From the NCBI GenBank assembly GCA_964023275.1, contig OZ029917.1:29526005-29590004 (forward strand): a DNA stretch of 64,000 bases, written 5' to 3'. Shown piece by piece: positions 22,383 to 32,661 of the stretch. A program made the translations under genes and the position numbers. Within the stretch, counting starts at the first letter, position 1. Each line of letters opens with the position of its first letter. The notes beneath the pieces were generated by a model. The model was given only the letters and a program-made list of their open reading frames with translations, did not search any database and was not told the DNA's origin. The DNA is from Norana najaformis. Its lineage: Eukaryota > Annelida > Clitellata > Crassiclitellata > Hormogastridae.

Positions 22383-24060
22383 CATAAAGCATAGCGCTAT
22401 GTCATCACACGTTGTCATATTCGCCTTTCATCAACTTCACGTTAATTTTCGTAACAAACTTTCACACGTAACAAGTATGTTTAACAGAAGAATGCAAATA
22501 CTTACAGTCGAGTCAAGCCTTGTCGTCCGTCAGTCTTTTGTACATATACAGCTGTAGCTGTATTATTTTTTTTAACGAAGTGCTTCTTACAATGAGCTTT
22601 TAACATTAGGCCTACAATTGGCGTAGTTTATATTTTAGTCGTTTGTACTTATTATGTGAACGCTAAGCTTATCAAGTTACGCTCTAGCTTTCAACAGAGG
22701 AATTTTATACATTGTAAAGAAAACAGCATTAAGCATTATGCACTTATTTGGTACAACGGTCGACGCATAGAAGTCTCATTTCACTTCCAAGCCAGATCAT
22801 TTAGGCCTAACGCTGACTTTTAATATAATAACAGTTCAGCATTCATTAGATGTATAAGAATAACGCTTCATTTAAGAACTGTATAAGCTTGATTGCGATC
22901 CGCTTTAACCGCAACAAGGACGATCAGGCCTACATGCACGCTGAGCATATAGAGGTTAAAGTGTTCTTACAAGTTTATGTGAATTATTATTTTACAATTT
23001 TTACGAGTCACTCATGTAGCATCACAGCAGCAAATGTTAAGTCGGATAGTTCATGATAGGAGTAAAAGATCATGCCAGATTTACAAATGCACATAGTATG
23101 CATCAGCAAGTTCACGCTAAGATCAAATTATTATAGGCTTCAGTTGCACGAGCCAAGTTAAGTAATCAATAAGAAAGATCCATCGCAGTCTCATGTCAGC
23201 AAAAGTCAGTAATGTAAGCAGCTTCAGTATTTTGCTGCAACTCATCCAATACGCCAATCACAGCTTTAAATCCCAATACGAGTTTCGAGTCCTCACTTAA
23301 GATCGGAATCAAAGTGCAAAGATCATTCAGCTTTTCAGCTATAGCATTCTATTATTTCTATTATAATTTTTTTGCTTTCAATGTCTGTTTAACTTTCACG
23401 TTAGATTATAACTATATTTCTTTTAGTGCATGCAACTATGTTTGTGTGTGTTTCGCTGTTATATTTCATGTAGGCCTAATGTATGATGGAACGACCGCAC
23501 GAGCTGAGAACAAGGCATTCAACTGTCTTCGCCTTCAACGCTGTCACGTTATACAAGCACAGCGCTCATCTCAGCCAGGGGTCATAACAGATCAGACCTT
23601 TGTCAAGGACACATTTAGAACTCTGATCAAAGAACAATGTCGTCCTCAGAACTGATTACATCTGATCCTTCCATTATGTAGTTTTTATTAATCGTATATC
23701 TATTAGTGATACATAGAAGTGCGCTGTACCTTTTAACAATGAGTATTTGCTTAATCATGTAATCTTATCAAATCAGTCTTTACATAACATATCTTATGTT
23801 GTTAGTATTTTACGTTCACTATTGTTGCTTTCATGTTCGCTTATGTGGGTCGAATTAGTTTATAGTCGTGCGCCGACACTTTAGAGTATATTTTTTTCTA
23901 AACGTATATGCGCTTTTAAACTATAACACATTAGTAGCTTTTATTTAGTTGCCTTTACTGGACACGAACATTCATTTTCTTAGATGTTAGTTTTACGAAC
24001 TATTTTTTAGCTTAACGTTATGTTTGCTCTTATATTACCTTGGAATGGGACGTTCCAATT
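22383..24060. other. Unassigned AT-rich region
   Basis: About 1.7 kb in which I recognise no element, exon or RNA. A 113-codon plus-strand open frame at 23,314-23,655 has a hydrophobic start but no family motif. This could be unique host DNA. Confidence 0.4.
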
Positions 24061-24089
24061 TTTCAGGACAGGACGGACTATGACAGAGG

Positions 24090-24563
24090 ACATTTAGGTG
24101 CAACAGAAGTTACAGAACTAAGAGGTTGGGTAAAGTAATAAAGTAATGTTACAGGCAATAAATATTAAGAGAGACCAGACGTTCACAGCCAGAGCTGGTC
24201 ATTAATACCTGATAGGGAATCCCCTCCACCAGTCACGGTCAAACGATATGGACAAAGTTCAACTTCAGAGGTGCTATCTTAGCCAGTTAATGAGAGCTGG
24301 GCGAATAGATGGAAGTTAATGAATGGAGTCCGGGCAGCGACAAGTAGTCGGTGAGACATGCTAATGGACGAGGCTGAGCTGAGATCAATGCCTAAAAGGG
24401 TCGCACATAGGTATACGCTAATGCTGAAAGGGGGAATGCGGAATTTGGCTTGAAGGAGACGGGCGGAGTTGAGTGGTCCGAGGCCCACACAAGTAGCTGA
24501 CAGCCCTGGGTCAGAAAACTTATATAAGCACCAAAACAGGTAGCTTCAAGAGAAGAGGAGAGG
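24090..24563 (-). repeat. Dispersed 480-bp repeat, possibly a solo LTR, copy 2
   Basis: Inverted copy of 7,424-7,905 with scattered differences. Similarity ends abruptly on both sides (AGGACATTTAGG near 24,090 and AGAGGCT near 24,567), which supports a discrete element. Confidence 0.7.
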
Positions 24564-25009
24564 CTCATCGGAATTGATCTCTTGTAGTGATATTCGGACA
24601 AGGCTCTGCCAGGACCAGGACAGACAAGTGACTACAGCCGACATTGTGCTCATTGGTTGTAAGTATTATTTTCTTATTAAATATATCGTACCAAGCGAGC
24701 GTTCTTTTCCTTCTAGTTTCCCCATAACCTGGTCATACATGCATCTCATGTTAAGTGCACTAGATAAGCACATTCAGTTACTGCATGCACTCTGTATCTT
24801 ACAGAAACGTGCCTATTTACTTTCAGTTGATGACCTACAAAAGAATGAGATCCATGGCTTTACTAATTGGTGCCTGAAGAAGGATTCAGTATCAGTCTAG
24901 TTTAAATATTGGAACAATGCTTTAAAAATTGAATTACTAATTCTTTGATTCATTCGGTCAATTAGGCAGGGCAATTTCTTAATATTTGTGGAAAGTGTGC
25001 AAGATATTG

Positions 25010-28000
25010 TACCTTCGTTTTTTTTTGCTTTGGACCATTACTAATTATGCCAGATGGTTAACAGTTCATCTTGCATGACATGTTAACACTGTCTACCAAT
25101 CACCCAGAAATAACATCTGAGTTTGAAAATGGCAGAATTTCAATTTAAAAAAGCAAACATAAATTTTCATAAATGATCAAGCCAGTGAACAGCTAACTGC
25201 AGTCAAAAAAGGCTATGAGGGTGCTGCTGGATTGACTGAAAATGAAATGGCCCTGCAGATGTGGGTAATTGCAGGTCCAGAAATGTGTCATGTCATCGGT
25301 GAATTTGAAGAACTTCCAACTGTAATACCAGTCATCATGAACAAACTGAATCAATTCAGAAATCTTTTCAGGAAGATGTGAGGAATCTGTTATTTGTTCT
25401 TTAAGAAACTGGGAATCCATTCTTGGAAATAAATAGTGAGGCTTTGGAGACACTAGATACTCATCTTCTGTTGCTGAAACAGAAATGCTGCGAAAACTGG
25501 TACTCTGCAGTTGCAACAATGTTTTATGAAAGACTATTAAAAAACAAAATCAATACTTGCCCCTCTTCCACAAAATAAATTTCCCCTATTTCTTTTCAGA
25601 CCAGCAAATAAATGTAGTCACAATATTTTGAAATTAAACCAATTAAAAACAGATTGTGAATTATTTCCACGTCTGTTCATTGCAGGTCAGTCACATATTG
25701 GTGACCTTAAGGAGTTTTTTCAACATGAAAATCAACAGTATCCTCCTTCCCTTTTTCAGAAAGGATCCTTACACTTAGGACCAAAATCAGACCTTCTGGA
25801 ATGTTTGTGCAAAAGTGTATGCACTGCAGCAGTAAGATCTGTTTCTGATGATGTTGAAATAGTAATTTTAATGGGGCTGCATTAGTTAGATGCTGAGACC
25901 TCAAGTTTGTAAGACTTTTCGGAATATGCTGATATGGTTGTTTTATCCATATCTAATAACCTTTTTACTAACTGCTAATTGAATTGATATGGTTTTCGAT
26001 ATTTACTTCTCTGACAGTCTGAAGTCTGCTACAAGACAGAAGCATGGGCATGGCATGAGGATGCATGTTTCCAAAAATGTTAAATTGCCTAAGAACTGGT
26101 CAGAATTTCTCAGGGTTGATTGAAAATAAGACTGAACTCTTCCATTTCTTAGCATATTCAGTAGTCATATCAAGTCAAATGCTCGTCTTTCATTGATGCA
26201 ACTCTGATCTCACCACGTACACATGAAGGAGCAGACTCGCACATGCTTCTTTATTTCCAGCATGTTGTTGAGCAGGGTGCTAAACATGTAGCTCTTCGGA
26301 CGGTCAACATAGATGTTGTTTTGGCTGTAACTGTTTGGGATGTCTGGACTTCTTATCCTGTGGTGACACAAGCAGTTCTGAAACTGTGCACCTTAGGTAA
26401 TGATAGAACAGGTGATCAGACATTTGCTATCCTTGAACATTTCACTGTTATTCTTTACGACAGGACCTGTGATGCAGTAGATGTGAACTCTGCTTGTAAA
26501 CAATTTCCTAAGAAATCTCGAGCATTTGAATCTCTTCCTCCTACTGGAGGTGCCCTTCATTAGCATATCAAAAGCGCTGTCCATCAATCAGTTCATTTTT
26601 GGGAGACAATGTCGTAACAAATAACCACTTAAACCCGATTCAGGTCAATGGGGTTGGGTTCATGACACTGACAAGTGGGTTCCTATGTGGGTGACAATTC
26701 CTGAAGTTCCAGAGGGTTGTGCTGCTCTTATTCAAAATGTAAATGCAAAAAAGGTTGTCTAGTCAGCAGATGCTATTCTGTAAAAGCAAACTTCCGTTCC
26801 TGGTGCGGCTTTGCAACGCCTCTCTATCCGAGGGGCATCTGCCAAAGCGCCAAAAGCGCACTATTATACGGCCTTATCTCAAGAAGCCTGGATTGGATGC
26901 TAGTGACATCAATAACTATCGGCCGATTTCTAATCTGTCGTTCCTTTCTAAGATCGTTGAGAAAATAGTCGTCCAGCAGGTAGTGCATTATCTCGAGTCG
27001 TTCCACCTCATGCCAAAGCTCCAATCCGGCTATAGGAAGGGTCACTCGACGGAGACAGTCATCCTCCGTCTTATTTCCGACATCTGCGATGCGGTGGACG
27101 CTGGGAATGTCACGCTGTTGGCTCTTCTCGATGTCAGCGCAGCGTTTGATACCCTCGATCACGACATACTGCTGACCCGACTTAGCACCTCCTATAGCCT
27201 CGTTGATCGGTCGCTAGAGTGGCTACGTTTCTTCTTGGATGGGCGTACCATGAGGGTGAAGATTGGCATGAATACATCGGATTGGGCATCGATCCTGCAT
27301 GGTGTTCCACAGGGTTCTGTCCTTGGACCGCTCCTCTTCCAGAGGTCGATATGGACCAGACACAGGTCATTACAGCTCTAGGGGCAATGGTCCATCAATT
27401 TGCAGACGACGTTCAAGTCTACCGGTCCTGCCATCCACTCGATGCTCCATCTTGCGTCTCAAGGGTAAGGGCCATAGTTGACAGTGTGCGGAACTGGATG
27501 TCGTCAAATCACCTACGACTGAATCCTGGTAAAACAGTTTATTTGGCTTGGATCTCGGCACAAGCTGCCAAGAATCGACAAAGCTTTAATTTCGGCGACA
27601 TTTCCAGGCTGAGCATCATTACATGCTATCCGGGATCTCGGTGTCATCTTGGATGAAGAACTCTCGATGGCCGCTCACGTCAGCTTACTTTGCAGGACCC
27701 GTTTCTACGAGCTGCGTCAGATCAGGGTCATACGACGGTGCTACGGCCACCCTGGTTCACTCTTTCAACGTGATGTGCTTGGACTATTGCAACTCAGTCC
27801 TAGTATGCCTGCCAAAGTTCCGAATTCGCCAGCTGCAGTCGGTCCTCAACTGCGCGGCCAGGATCTTGGCCAACCTGCCTGAATTCTCGCAAATCTCAAC
27901 CTATATGCGTGATACTCTGCACTGGCTTCCGATTGAGAAGAGAATCCAATTCAAAATACTTCTAATAGACAGGATGTCGATTGCTGGTTCGGCTCCAAAA

Positions 28001-28370
28001 TACATCAGAGAGCTTCTCATACCTGTTGCGAGCCAACCGGGTCATCAAAGGCTGCGCTCTGCTGCTCGTGGCCAGCTCACAGTTCCGCGCTCCTGCATGA
28101 CGGCACGGGCAAATCGTGCTTTTTCCTGTGTGGGACCCCTTCTTTGGAACAGTCTGCCCCAGAAATTCGATCTCTCGCCGCCTCGGCATCTCAGGAAACA
28201 TTCTCGGCTCATCTTAAGACGCATCTTTTTGGTAATCTTCGATAGCCACCCTGCAGCGCCTTAGTGAGTTTCTTAAAACGCGCTATACAAGTGCCTGGAT
28301 ACATACATACAAAATTACTCTGCACAGGATTGTGCCAGTGTGATCGAGAGTGTGAGCGAAACTAACTCGT
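25010..28370 (+). pseudogene. Cys-tailed multicopy family gene, decayed and split by a LINE
   Basis: Plus-strand frames in order: ITNYARWLTVHLHDML (25,033-25,080), HPEITSEFENG, LTENEMALQMWVIAGPEMCH, then IDMVFDIYFSDSLKSATRQK (25,984-26,043, where an Asp-x-Tyr/Phe-x-Asp-Ser-Leu-Lys motif is expected). Next come VWTSYPVVTQAVLKLC, FTVILYDRTCDAVDVNSACK and LPPTGGAL (26,350-26,560). The Cys tail starts KCKCKKGCLVSRCYSVKAN (26,732-26,792), is cut by a LINE, and resumes after 28,310 with LLCTGLCQCDRECERN and a stop near 28,367. I recognise the family from cnidarian and other invertebrate genomes but know no function. Many stops show it is dead. Confidence 0.65.
26794..28312 (+). mobile_element. CR1-like LINE inserted in the Cys-tailed gene
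   Basis: A 5'-truncated LINE whose reverse transcriptase is nearly complete in three frames. Motifs are [83 protein letters not shown] (27,401-27,430, catalytic Asp pair), MSSNHLRLNPGKT, and at the end FSCVGPLLWNSLPQKFDLS. Frameshifts lie near 27,340 and 27,610. The tail is ACGCGCTATACAAGTGCC followed by (ATAC)n. Both junctions fall inside the Cys-tail coding sequence. Its GC content is visibly higher than its surroundings. Confidence 0.85.
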
Positions 28371-28890
28371 ATCTTTGCAGTTTTAACATTCAGGTTTTTG
28401 ATAGCTGTGAGTGAATATCTGTGTGTTGCCTTTTGCCAGTTTTGGAATGCTCATAGTTGCATAGTTATTCTGTGCTGCCATGAGAATAAGATAAGTGCAA
28501 TGTTAACTGCCAAGATTTTATGGTTTTCCTTCATTTGCTCATGTTGATTTTACTGTTGTTCATTTACTTTGTGTGCTTCGGTCTGTTAATGCATTCTATT
28601 GTTTACAAAATGTTAAATGCAAATAAAAAATATAAATATATTGTTAAATATGGCAGTTATGTTCAGCTTTTGGAATTACTGAGGTGGCCTGGTGGGGACA
28701 TTGCCCAGCATTAGTCGAGTCTAGCTAGAATGACCCAATAACGCAAAAAGTGGAAAAAACTCAAACATTTTCAGTTTTTCAACTAGCAGATTTTGTGCAG
28801 AATTTCATTCAAAAACACAAAAATCTTTTTTTGCTTGTAGCACCAAAATGTACAATGTTACGCTAACATCTCTGACTATTGTAATAACTG
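28371..28890. other. Unassigned; probable 3' flank of the Cys-tailed gene
   Basis: AT-rich sequence with an AAATAAAAAATATAAAT stretch near 28,620 that could be an old 3' end. I see no coding motif. Confidence 0.35.
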
Positions 28891-29290
28891 GTTGAATGAT
28901 AATTCAATCCACGACTTGATGTTGTCTATCCATGTCATCTTGGGTTTTCCCCAAGCTCAGGATCCAGGAATTTTGCTTTGGATGATCTCTTTCTCTAAGT
29001 AGTCTCCATTCTTTCACAGCACAAGCCCAAAGTACGACAGCTTCCTCTTTTTGATTAATCCGAGCAGACTCCTCTCTACTCCTGCAGTCTCTAGGACTCA
29101 TTCATTTGTCTTCTTCACAGTCCACAGTACTCTAAGAATCTGCTGCAGACACTTCATTTCAAATGTGTTGAGTCTTCCCTCTTCATCTTTCTTTATGGTC
29201 CAGCTCTCTCAGCCATACTGTGCCACTGGCCATACAAGAGCTTTCAGAAGTCTTATGTTTTGTTGCAAACATATGCCATGACTTTCTCAT
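28890..29290 (-). mobile_element. RTE-like LINE C-terminal fragment
   Basis: On the minus strand the frame gives LLKALVWPVAQYG, ESWTIKKDEEGRLNTFEMKC and LQQILRVLWTVKKTNE, then LIKKRKLSYFGLVL. This is the conserved segment that follows the reverse transcriptase in RTE-type elements (compare ETWTMTKKIEKKINACEM at 29,434-29,883). Internal stops are present. It is older and more diverged than the neighbouring copy. Confidence 0.75.
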
Positions 29291-29425
29291 ACATTTTTAA
29301 TGCTGCCTCATAGAAATTCTGCTGGAGGCAGTACTCCACTCAGAAGTAATGGTTAGTGTAGGAATGTTATTTCTCTGTGAAACAGAATAGTACCAAAGTT
29401 TGGCAGAATGTAAATTTAAAACCTG

Positions 29426-29891
29426 TCACCTTGTCACCTTGTGCTGTCAGCTCTTTGAGCTCTAGCGACCGTCATGATCAATCTTCTCCATTTCTTTCTT
29501 TCCAATGTCGCGTCCCTTAGTTGTGCCAAGTTCATTCCAGTTGCTTCGTGTATCTTGTCCATCCATTTTTTCCTTGGTCTCCCTTGTTTTCTCTTTCCCT
29601 CTCCACAAGCCAGCATCATTTCTTTTTCCAATCCATCTGATCTCATAACATGTCCAAAGAACCTCAGCTTTGATTTTAGCACTGTTTGTTGTAACGTCTC
29701 ATCTTGCTCAATTCCAATCGCCCTGCGTACCCATTCATTAGTCCTTTTCTCCGTCCATGATGTTCTCAGCATCTTTCTCCATATCCACATTTCACAAGCA
29801 TTGATTTTTTTCTCTATTTTCTTGGTCATTGTCCACGTCTCACTGCCGTATGTTACTGTTGGTATAATCAAGGCCCTCACCAATCTTTTTT
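29426..29891 (-). mobile_element. 5'-truncated RTE-like LINE with target duplication
   Basis: An intact minus-strand frame (29,434-29,883) covers the post-RT domain: ALIIPTVTYGSETWTM, IEKKINACEMWIWRKMLRTS, KLRFFGHVMRSDGLEKEMML, KQGRPRKKWMDKIHEATGMN. It differs from the copy at 44,634-46,787 by one residue over the shared part (RAIG against REIG). The element ends after a very short 3' UTR with a doubled TCACCTTG unit. The 11-mer TTTAAAACCTG flanks it at 29,415-29,425 and 29,892-29,902, a clear target-site duplication. This is a recent insertion. Confidence 0.9.
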
Positions 29892-30158
29892 TTTAAAACC
29901 TGAACTGACAAAATTTGGCAGGTGTTTTTCTCGCTATGTTTATATTACTGTTGCTATTCCTAAATTATATGGAGTCATAAAACAAAATCACATGGAGCAT
30001 GTTGAAAGCACAGTGCTCTTTGATGTCTACCCAAGTTCTTTATATCCAAGTTGCCAACTGTTCATTTACATGAGAGCAGACAACAATAAGCCCCCTAGAC
30101 GTTTTTAAAGCAGACTTCAATGTAATTAATGTGTTAAAACAACACACTTTAACCCTAA

Positions 30159-30772
30159 TAATAGGATTGTTAGTGGCAACAAATGTTTCTGATATTTAGC
30201 TTCAGTAACAGACAACTCAGTCTGACCCTGTTGTGCTATTGAATCAATGATGCCGTAACATAACATATTAGAATGAATGCTTAGTACTGCCATGCTACAT
30301 TCAGTCATTTGTACAAATAATTCCAGTGCTGCTTTTGTGTTAGATCATAAACTCGTAACTTTACAAATGAACGTGAAGGCAATGCTGGAGACAGCTGTTT
30401 ATCAGCAACAGTTCAGTTTGAAAGAACTGAACATGACCCGGCTTAAGAATACGGCTTAAGAATAATAATAGGATTGTTAGTGGCAACAAATGTTTCTGAT
30501 ATTTAGCTTCAGTAACAGACAACTCAGTCTGACCCTGTTGTGCTATTGAATCAATGATGCCGTAACATAACATATTAGAATGAATGCTTAGTACTGCCAT
30601 GCTACATTCAGTCATTTGTACAAATAATTCCAGTGCTGCTTTTGTGTTATCTCATAAACTCGTAACTTTACAAATGAACGTGAAGGCAATGCTGGAGATA
30701 GCTGTTTATCAGCAACAGTTCAGTTTGAAAGAACTGAACATGACCCGGCTTAAGAATACTCCTCAGCTACCT
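30159..30772. repeat. 307-bp tandem duplication
   Basis: Two adjacent units (30,159-30,465 and 30,466-30,772) are identical except for a few bases. The junction reads GGCTTAAGAATA in both. One plus-strand open frame occurs once in each unit and continues past the second unit to 30,904, but has no family motif. The near identity indicates a recent duplication. Confidence 0.9.
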
Positions 30773-31109
30773 TCTGGAATGAGTTTGCCAGCAAAAGAAA
30801 CATTCAGGAAAATTCAAGCAATTAAAAGAAAATTGAAATCATCTTCAGACGAATTGGCTGTGGTATGTCACACTTGCATTTTAAGAATTTATAAATCATA
30901 TTAATAGCTAATATACACTAAACATTCATTGATAGACATTAACTACTGGGTAGATAGTCCAGCTAAAACTATTTTAATCTTTAAAATAAAACTGAATCTG
31001 TAATATAACTACATCTGCTAAGTAATAGTTGTTTATAAAACACTGAACTCTGGTCAACCACAATACTTAAAATCAGTCCTTGTTCAAACCTATCATAATT
31101 CAGTCTGGT

Positions 31110-31440
31110 CATCTGATTGTGTTTCTCTGGTGATACCTAAGACTAACTGTTCTTGGAGGACGAGCTTTCTTGCTTGCTGGAACTACGTTTTGGAACTCTC
31201 TTCCTGCATCTGTTCTTAGTGCTCAGTCACTTGTGCATTTTGGTCTCAACTTAAATTAAGACTTACCTTTTTTCAGTTTGCTTATCCCCATAGGCTGCAT
31301 CTTTGTTTCGGTGGACTGACTTTCTTTCTTGGCTTGATTTTGGTGAACCAATGGTTGACACCTTGTGCAATGCTATAGAAGTTGCAAATTATTGCTGCAA
31401 TTTACAATTAGTGAAACTATAAAACTGTAGTATTTATATT
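31110..31440 (+). mobile_element. CR1-like LINE C-terminal fragment
   Basis: The frame gives GGRAFLLAGTTFWNSLPASV, LSAQSLVHFGLNLN, then a short 3' region ending GCAATGCTATAGAAGTTGC. This is the late RT block and the characteristic GCTATA-like LINE end. The same family lies at 42,060-42,360 on the minus strand. Confidence 0.75.
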
Positions 31441-31741
31441 AACCAATTTTTTTCAGATACTATTTATAAATTCTTACATTTATGACCATTAAAACTAAAC
31501 ATTAAGAAGTCATTAAGGCTCTTAACATTTTTAAAATCATTCATTAGTTTAATTTAAAATAAAGATCTTTTTACTTTCATTATTTAAATACTTTTAAGTA
31601 AATGAAAATTATCAGAATTCAAAATATGAATCGTTATAAACCAAGTTCATAGTGAATATTTGTACTGGTACAAATATAGAGGGGCATTCTCACATGTGTA
31701 TTTAACTGTATGAATGGAGAACTGAATGCAATTATTACAGT

Positions 31742-31985
31742 GCAGAGTGGCCTAGGGGCTATGGCATTGTGCTGGAAATCCAAGTGTCATCAGTTTGATT
31801 CCTGCTCTGGCCATAATTCTTGATGTTCTCAGGGATCTCCTGAGCTTTTATCCTTTTATCCTTTATCCTAGTTATTTACCATTAAGGTTGTACATTGGGT
31901 TCTGGTCTGGCTAATACCAAGCTTTGTGTGGCTCAACTCACTGATAAGCAATGTAAAATTTCACAAACTTCTTCAGGTTACTGTA
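31742..31985 (+). mobile_element. tRNA-derived SINE
   Basis: A perfect match to the RNA polymerase III A box, TGGCCTAGGGG (31,748-31,758), is followed at tRNA-like spacing by a B-box-like AGTTTGATTCC (31,792-31,802; 9 of 11 consensus positions). The tRNA-like head is followed by about 170 bp of unrelated body, so this is a SINE and not a tRNA gene. I do not see a second copy in the window. Confidence 0.65.
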
Positions 31986-31999
31986 TGTTCTGAGAGTCG

Positions 32000-32460
32000 A
32001 AACAATGGAATGTATACATACATGAAAGTCATTTGGTTGGCATTGAAGTTAACAGAAAAAAGGGTAAGATCTGCTGTTGTTGAATATTGAATGTCATAGA
32101 CTCATCGGGAGAGAAACTGTAATATAATAGTAATAATGTGATAATAATAACTACATTGTTTGCATTATTAGACTAGTTATTTGGGATTAAACAGAGGAAA
32201 GGATGTTGACAAGACAACAAGAAAAATCATGAAGGCTGTCATGACTAATACGTTTCATAGGCCACATTTTGAAACATCCTTTTTTGGCCCTTTTTCTGAA
32301 AGATGTTGTTACAGGTTTGTATCAAACATCTGTCTTAAAACCCATTCTGTAAAGTACCAGATTGTGTCAAACATCTGTCTTAAAACTCAAATGTTATAGC
32401 TGCCATGATCCAGCGGGAGAATTATTATAGAATTATACAGAAGTATTCTAATCCATAAAT
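32000..32460. other. Unassigned sequence
   Basis: Contains a short direct repeat (GTATCAAACATCTGTCTTAAAA, in two close versions near 32,315 and 32,363) but no gene that I can recognise. Confidence 0.4.
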
Positions 32461-32661
32461 TACACTGGACAACAAATTTTTACAAAGTCATGTTACTGAA
32501 ATGAAATTAGTCAGTTCTTATCAATTTGTATGTGCTGAACACGAATATGACAGTGAAAATGCCGAATTGGCTCTAGTTTTTTTGTAATCTGAAATGAAGT
32601 AATTTTATATCGCACAATGCATGCCAATAGTGATACACAGTTAATATTTGTAAAAACCAGG

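Noticed and set aside
23314-23655. 113-codon plus-strand open frame
   Set aside because: No recognisable domain; frames of this length occur by chance in AT-rich DNA of this extent.
25193-25519. 108-codon minus-strand open frame
   Set aside because: The plus strand of the same region carries the recognisable NYARW and AGPEM family motifs, so this is a shadow.
31742-31815. Functional tRNA gene
   Set aside because: The B box deviates at two positions, acceptor-stem pairing is poor by eye, and a long unrelated body follows. It is a SINE head.
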